Below the pieces are notes generated by a model. It saw only the letters and a program-made list of their open reading frames with translations, was not told the origin of the DNA and made no database searches. Made by a program: the position numbers and the translations under genes. A stretch of 64,000 nt of DNA from Sequoia sempervirens (Eukaryota; Streptophyta; Pinopsida; Cupressales; Cupressaceae), in the NCBI GenBank assembly GCA_007258455.2, contig VDFB02358134.1, positions 213,551,314 to 213,615,313 of the forward strand. Direction: 5' to 3'. Shown one piece after another: positions 58,701 to 64,000 of this stretch (its first letter is position 1; the number at the start of each line of letters is the position of its first letter).

Positions 58701-59720
58701 AATTAGTTGGAGAAGTAGTTACAGAAGAAAACCCCAGCTCTTGTGGATCCAAAGACTGGGCTTGAGGCTATATTGGGAAGAGCACAAAAAAAGACTAAGA
58801 AGGAAAAGAAGCCAAGATTTTGATACCATATCATGGTTGATGGTTCACGATCAAGAATCATGCAAATTGCCACCCCAGTGATAGACAAAGGAGAGGGGGT
58901 CAGCTACAAAATTTCCATAATTGACTGAGGCCCCACAACAAGGGAATGAAAAATTGATCAACTCCAGGGATAAGTGGCAACAATTTTCCAACAGATGAAC
59001 AAGGACCAGTCCTCTAAAGAGGAACTAAAGGCACAAGTGGCAAAGCTCAGTGCCTATATACAACAATGGACATCTCTAGAGGAAGAAGCTCCAACTACAT
59101 CCTTTGTGCCCTACTCCTCTCCCAAGAAGAACTCTCCAAGATCGAGAAGATGAAGAATTGGACAAAGGCTACTGTAGATTGGTTCCAATGAGTGCTATAT
59201 AATGGTGACATGGGCATAGGCCATGCTATCTAAACAGCCAACAAATTTTGGGATGTGTAGAAGTAGCTAGAGGGCATGGAAAATATTTCTCACTGATTCA
59301 CCGAGCTATATAGGATTACCTATCCTAAGCTCGAAACCATTCTCAAGATGCTTGAAAAGACATGGGAGAAGGAGTTGGCCCTTGTAAAAGATGATCATTG
59401 GCTGGTAGAAACTTGGAAAATGGGTATGGATCATAGGAGAGACATCCTAGAGAGGGGGTTACATGAAGTTGAGCTAGACCTCGAATGGGTCAAAGAGCAT
59501 AGGACATGTTAGGTCTCAAAAGTGCAGGTTTTTAAACCATAAGAGGGTGAAAATCTCTTAATACACCTTTGGCCCATGAACAAGGTAAACAAGGCTGATT
59601 ACCTCCTACTCTTCAGGCTCTGCTAGACCTAGGAAGGTATACCTAAACAATAAGGTAGATTTAAAATTGGATGTGGTTCCTAAATTGGCAATCTACTCAC
59701 TATGGCACATGAAGGTGGAG
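55735..59720 (+). pseudogene. Long decayed ORF of an unrecognised repeat-associated family (A)
   Basis: I do not recognise this gene. From 56018 to about 58447 a single frame continues through about a dozen stops. An earlier frame (55735-55962) with an EKEKGKKTAKELRGKEEK helix precedes it, and later text (to about 59720) is shifted. Landmarks: YHSGNRKIIDHQG (about 56059), FYFIEEIIHGKSNFF (about 56310), GLFVA (about 56478), FPKFTYIRIEGFYERPYKLP (about 56695), WVGAQIAQLKL (about 57275), a Pro-rich tract (57590-57720) and a Lys/Glu-rich coiled C-terminus. The architecture of globular N-half, proline linker and charged tail is protein-like. No retroelement enzyme motif is seen. Confidence 0.5.
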
Positions 59721-60829
59721 TAGATGTAGAGCTTTGATAGCTAATTCTTATTGAAAGTATTAGAGAATTCAAGATTGTGAATTGTATTTTGTATGTAATA
59801 TCCTAAGTATGACCAGTGCCTACTCCTATTGGGTGAATGGAGTGAATTAGTGGGTGGTGATTATGGAATGGATATAGAGTTGTAAGATAAGTAATCCTAT
59901 TTTTTTAGCTTAACTCGAATTACTACGCACTTGAGATGTTTGCACCTTGTGCAAATGTACAAGATTGTTTATTATAGTGTTAGTTTTTAATAATCCCAGT
60001 GATATCCCCTCAAGTTACTATGAAAGTATGAAGGATTATTAATTCCTAAGTTAATGGAAACTAATAAAAACAACTTCTTTAAAATTATTTTAACCCTAAG
60101 AAGAGACCAATTAAAGTAAACTATAAGAAAGGATTTTAATTCTCATCAACTTAGAAACCAATCAACTTTTTCACATAGTAACAACAAATGTGCTCTGATA
60201 AATCATGCAGATTTAAATAACTTGAACATACCACTTTGGAGACAAAAAATTAATAAATGAGCATGAAAATCGACACAGTAATTGAATAGTGAAAATGAAT
60301 TATGATTTATAAATAGTCTGATCCATTGTATTACTTCAAAATATAAGCATTATAACAAAAGTCTTTGAAAGAAGGTATGGATGGGAAAATTATGCAATCT
60401 ATCTTCTTACTAATGCCTACTCTAATGGAATGAAATGTGATGATGATAATGATGATATCAAAATTGGGCCCTAGTTTCCCTATTTGTATGGGAAGCAACA
60501 AGCTTCAGGCCCATTTACAAAAAGGCACATTGTTCATAACTAAAACATAATTAGCATAAACATGAAAATATTAAGAGTTTGTTGGTGAATGCACTATAGT
60601 CTATTAATCTCCAACAAGTGTCTATGGTCATCTAAGACTTGTTCAAGGCTCATGCACCATAACCATGTATCCAGAACCATCAAACCCTAACCCCTATTGC
60701 TCCTCTCCTACTTGACCTATGCAATAAACAGGTTGATCTTCGAAAAATGCTCCATATACCCACTTTTGGAATGAGTTTCTTCATTATGTATAATATCTAT
60801 CATGGCATACTCCAACTTGAAGATTCTTC
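59721..60829. other. Non-coding spacer between two convergent ORFs
   Basis: The DNA is AT-rich with no motif. It contains a short GAT-type repeat (about 60440-60460). It may hold 3' ends of the flanking convergent ORFs. Confidence 0.4.
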
Positions 60830-63800
60830 CTAGTTGTTGATCTATTATTTTAAGCACTTCATCTTCATCATTGATTGCATCAAGAATAGCTGGTAAATAG
60901 TTGGCTATTTCATCCTTGCATGTATCCTAATCTTTCAATTTTGTTTCGTCAAAGAAATTGGTTAAGGCCATACTCAATGGCTGACTAAAGTCACTTAACT
61001 CCTATTTTAGGATGTTCTAGAAGTCCTTATGAGCTTTCATGAGTTCTAGGTATTCTTGTAGCACAACAGAGTTATCCTCCTTTTTTCAATAATGTGAAAC
61101 TCCACTTCATTTTATCACTCAATTTGGTGTTTTCCAGTAATGTTGCATATGTTTTATCATGAATATGCTAGGCTTGTTCAGTATGCTTATTCATATCTTT
61201 GAATCTCATGCACAATATTTTTTATGCCATTTCAAAGGTATTGGTTTTGAGATTTCCATTTAACTCTTCTTGTTCCTTCTACACTTTCTCATGTTTGTCT
61301 TTCCAATATGTAGTTTCTAACATTGCTTCCAAAACTTTTCTCTCATGTTCAATTAGTGGATAATAGAGCCTTGAAGAAGAAGCCAGTCTATCCCTATAGA
61401 TGATTAGCTCCTATTTTAACCTTTCATTCTCTTATGTCAGTCCCCTATTATCTTTTACTAGTTTTTGAATCTGAGCCATTTGTGAATTTGGCCACATTCA
61501 CATTCAAATCAGAAGTTTCCATGGGATTTTTTTCTCCTACTCTTTGCACCAAAAGATGTCCAAAAATCTGATCATGATCAACTAGGGAAGGCCTTTTTCC
61601 TAGTGGATAGAGTGCCCATATCTGCAAAGTGGTATTATCAGGATTAAATCCTAATCCAATGTAGATCTTGTCACCATCTTCATTTTTCAAGTGCAAGGCT
61701 TTATTTTTTCTTTAGAAAACTATCAAATACAATGGCCGAGCTGATGTCCCATGCTGGAAGGAGCATAACCCCAACTTCTTTCAACAATGCTCTTCCTCTT
61801 TCAGCAGTCATGTTTTTCATCTCTCTATCAATTTCATGTTGAAGTTATTTTAAAGCATATGCTTCCTTCTCAGGGTCAATGTCCTTCAACATCTCCCTCA
61901 CCACCTTTCCTTTATATTCATAAATGAAAGCTTTAAATTCAAGAGTTTGGACAAAGGATTAATCTACAATGAACTCTTTACTGGCTCATTGTCTCACATA
62001 ATCAAATAACTCATCAAAAGCTTCAAATTTTATTACACTACTTTCTAGTGGCATTTCATATTGGGGAATTGCAAGATTGTTGATCTATGTGACCTCTTCT
62101 TCCCCTTCATCATCATCTTCAACCGTAATTGGGGTATTAACTAAGAAGATTACCTTTGGGGTAGACTGTGGTGACAAGTGGCCCAATGGTGTTAGATTTT
62201 TTGCTTACCTCCTAGAGCCAACACTTCTTCTCTTCTCAAATGCCACCAAAGGCACATCTTTTATTAATTCTTCCTCATGCTCAAGCAATTTCTCAACTTT
62301 TTCCATGGGGTCTTCGATTTCATGAAAATCTTCCACATAAGATGGATTAGTGTTTAGCCTCTAGGTCTTAGCCATAACAATTCTATTATATGTATTTGCT
62401 CTCATGATTACCTGACTATCCTCATAGTTCCTGATAACATCATCAACATCAAACTCATGCTCATATCCTTTATGTTTCTGAGAAATTTTGGCATCATATA
62501 TAAAGTGCTCAGGCTCAAAATTCTTCCTCTTATTTCCAACCGACAATCCATAATAATTTAACTTTCTTCCAACCAAGTCATACCCTGAATCAGCAATAAT
62601 AGTGAAATCACAAAAGCACATAGTAGAAGGCATGAATGTTTTCCTTCCATAGATTTTCATATGCATAAAGGTTGAATAAGACAATTGTCTTATAATCTCA
62701 AGATAAGAAACTCTACCCAGCACAATCTTAGGTAGTAAATATGGTGCTACCTCAAATCCATAGATTCTAATAACAGTGCAATCTACAAACATGTACCAAT
62801 CTCCCCAATTGTGGTTTATCTTTCCATCATGGCCTTTCTCCTTTGGTTAGAGAAACCTCTATAATTTTGGGGATAAATTATAGTCACATTTGTGGCCAAG
62901 CAATTTATACAAGGGTTTGACAAAATGCTCCTCAAATTACAAGTAGTGGGATCTCCCACATCTACTATCCCAGACTAATATCCACATTTGCACTGGTCTA
63001 GAATCACCATCACTATCTAGATCTTTTACTCTCAATTCTTCACCCCATATCCCCATCACCTAGCCCTCATACAGTATCATATGCATAAGAAGTGAATAGT
63101 GCTTGAAATTGATAGCTTCACTATTATTCTTAATAGCATTAAGAGTGCTATTAATGGCCTTAGATAGATACTATGCATAGTCATAGGGCTTGGAATATTG
63201 AATCTGAATTTCCACGGCCAGAACCATGGGAGCTATAGTCATGTTAATAGGAGCCTCAACTCCCAATACTTGGACAATTGAATAGTATGTGTACTAATAG
63301 TATTCTTCAAACAATTCTATAGAGAATGGGGGATTTTCATTACTGGAAAACCTCATGGGTTGATTTCCTGGGTCTTTGGGTCTATGCAGAGGCAACTTCC
63401 ACCTCTTGTGGGTCATATCCATACAGTGATACTCTTCCAACAAGTCTCTCAGTCATAATTTCATTTTCAAAGAAGTGTCCAATTGGAAAACCATACAAAT
63501 ATAATCCCTTGTTATGATCATAAACTGTGACCCATCATGTAAATGAATTTCCCTTGTTTTGGGATTATAATTCTTTGCCAATGCTTTAATTAATTCTACG
63601 TTCACAAAAAACTTTGGCATTACTAGTTTCCCTAAATTCAAATTCCATGTGTTCGAGACTGGGCTATATTCGTACTTCTTCCTATAAGGATATATGAAAA
63701 AATCATAGCCTCTATGTGGAGTCCATACATCTCCCAAATTCTTATGCTTGTCCTCTAGGGTCTCACATGATGGGTTTAACTAAGCTATTCTTTGTTCTTT

Positions 63801-63899
63801 TGGCCCAGACCTGGGACACTGCTCTATTAAGTCTTGATTTAGATGTCTACTTTCATTTTTTTGTCTCTTTTCTCTTGTCTTCTCTGGGGATTTATCCAT
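60830..63899 (-). pseudogene. Long decayed ORF of an unrecognised repeat-associated family (B)
   Basis: I do not recognise this gene. A start at ATG 63899 opens a Lys/Glu-rich N-terminus. The same frame carries on to about 61.7 kb through several stops: FFIYPYRKKYEYSPVSNTWN and LVMPKFFVNVELIKALAKNY, then YNPKTREIHLHDG (about 63530-63570), ITRDYICMVFQL, MFVDCTVIRIYGFEVAPYLL (about 62790), YLEIIRQLSYSTFMHMKIYG and an acidic EDDDEGEEE stretch (about 62115). After a shift near 61700, YIGLGFNPDNTTLQIWALY and a coiled-coil-like end follow to about 60.83 kb. It is convergent with ORF family A and shares its Y-R-I-H-G spacing. Confidence 0.5.
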
Positions 63900-64000
63900 T
63901 TTAACCCTAACATTGTTGTACTTCAAGCTATATTAAAAAAATTACGTTCAGTTGAGCCAAGGTGTACTTAATTGAGTGAACACCAGGAATTTTGAGTTGC

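Noticed and set aside
1..64000. CRISPR arrays, bacterial operons or phage genes
   Set aside because: No regular repeat-spacer array, ribosome-binding-site pattern or prokaryotic gene order is present; the content is plant retroelement DNA.

Overview
The window looks like intergenic DNA from a land plant with a very large, repeat-filled genome. A gymnosperm such as a conifer is my guess, but that is inference, not proof. It is AT-rich, I recognise no intact host gene, tRNA gene or rRNA gene, and nearly everything I can identify is a decayed LTR retrotransposon broken by in-frame stops and frameshifts.

Layout. 1-12.8 kb: the 3' two thirds of a Ty3/gypsy element of the Tat type (protease, G-patch, RT, two RNase H domains, integrase). 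Its long 3' region holds hairpins, tandem repeats, an antisense plant-mobile-domain ORF and a 3' LTR. 12.9-16.5 kb, minus strand: a non-autonomous copia-like element with a coiled-coil/zinc-knuckle ORF and an orphan ORF. 16.5-20.5 kb: nothing recognisable. 20.55-21.4 kb: an LTR-like promoter block built from about a dozen consecutive hairpins. 22.2-34.7 kb: a 3'-truncated Ty1/copia element (copia-2), whose LTR is split by a minus-strand LTR element encoding only Gag and protease. 34.7-45.1 kb: a gypsy LTR plus gag (gypsy-A), split by an almost complete copia element (copia-1, 37.6-44.6 kb). 45.1-46.5 kb: a second gypsy LTR. 46.5-50.2 kb, minus strand: a truncated copia element (copia-3) carrying a 996-bp inverted-repeat DNA transposon in its integrase gene. 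50.2-53.4 kb: non-coding DNA, a TTCGAG-type motif cluster and a third gypsy LTR. 53.4-55.7 kb: GC-richer DNA with a TATA box. 55.7-59.7 kb (+) and 60.8-63.9 kb (-): two long convergent decayed ORFs of an unrecognised family that share a spaced residue pattern.

How it fits together. The genes are not a pathway. They are layers of parasitic elements inserted into each other. The order of some insertions can be read from target-site duplications: copia-1 into gypsy-A gag, the TIR element into the copia-3 integrase, and the Gag-protease element into the copia-2 LTR. The less ordinary parts are the cargo and regulatory structures: the antisense mobile-domain ORF with a CAAATGCGT-like array upstream, the hairpin-array promoter, the orphan ORFs at 12.9-14.1 kb and 55.7-63.9 kb, the 4-bp-TSD inverted-repeat transposon, and RNA-hairpin motifs shared by LTRs of separate gypsy elements.
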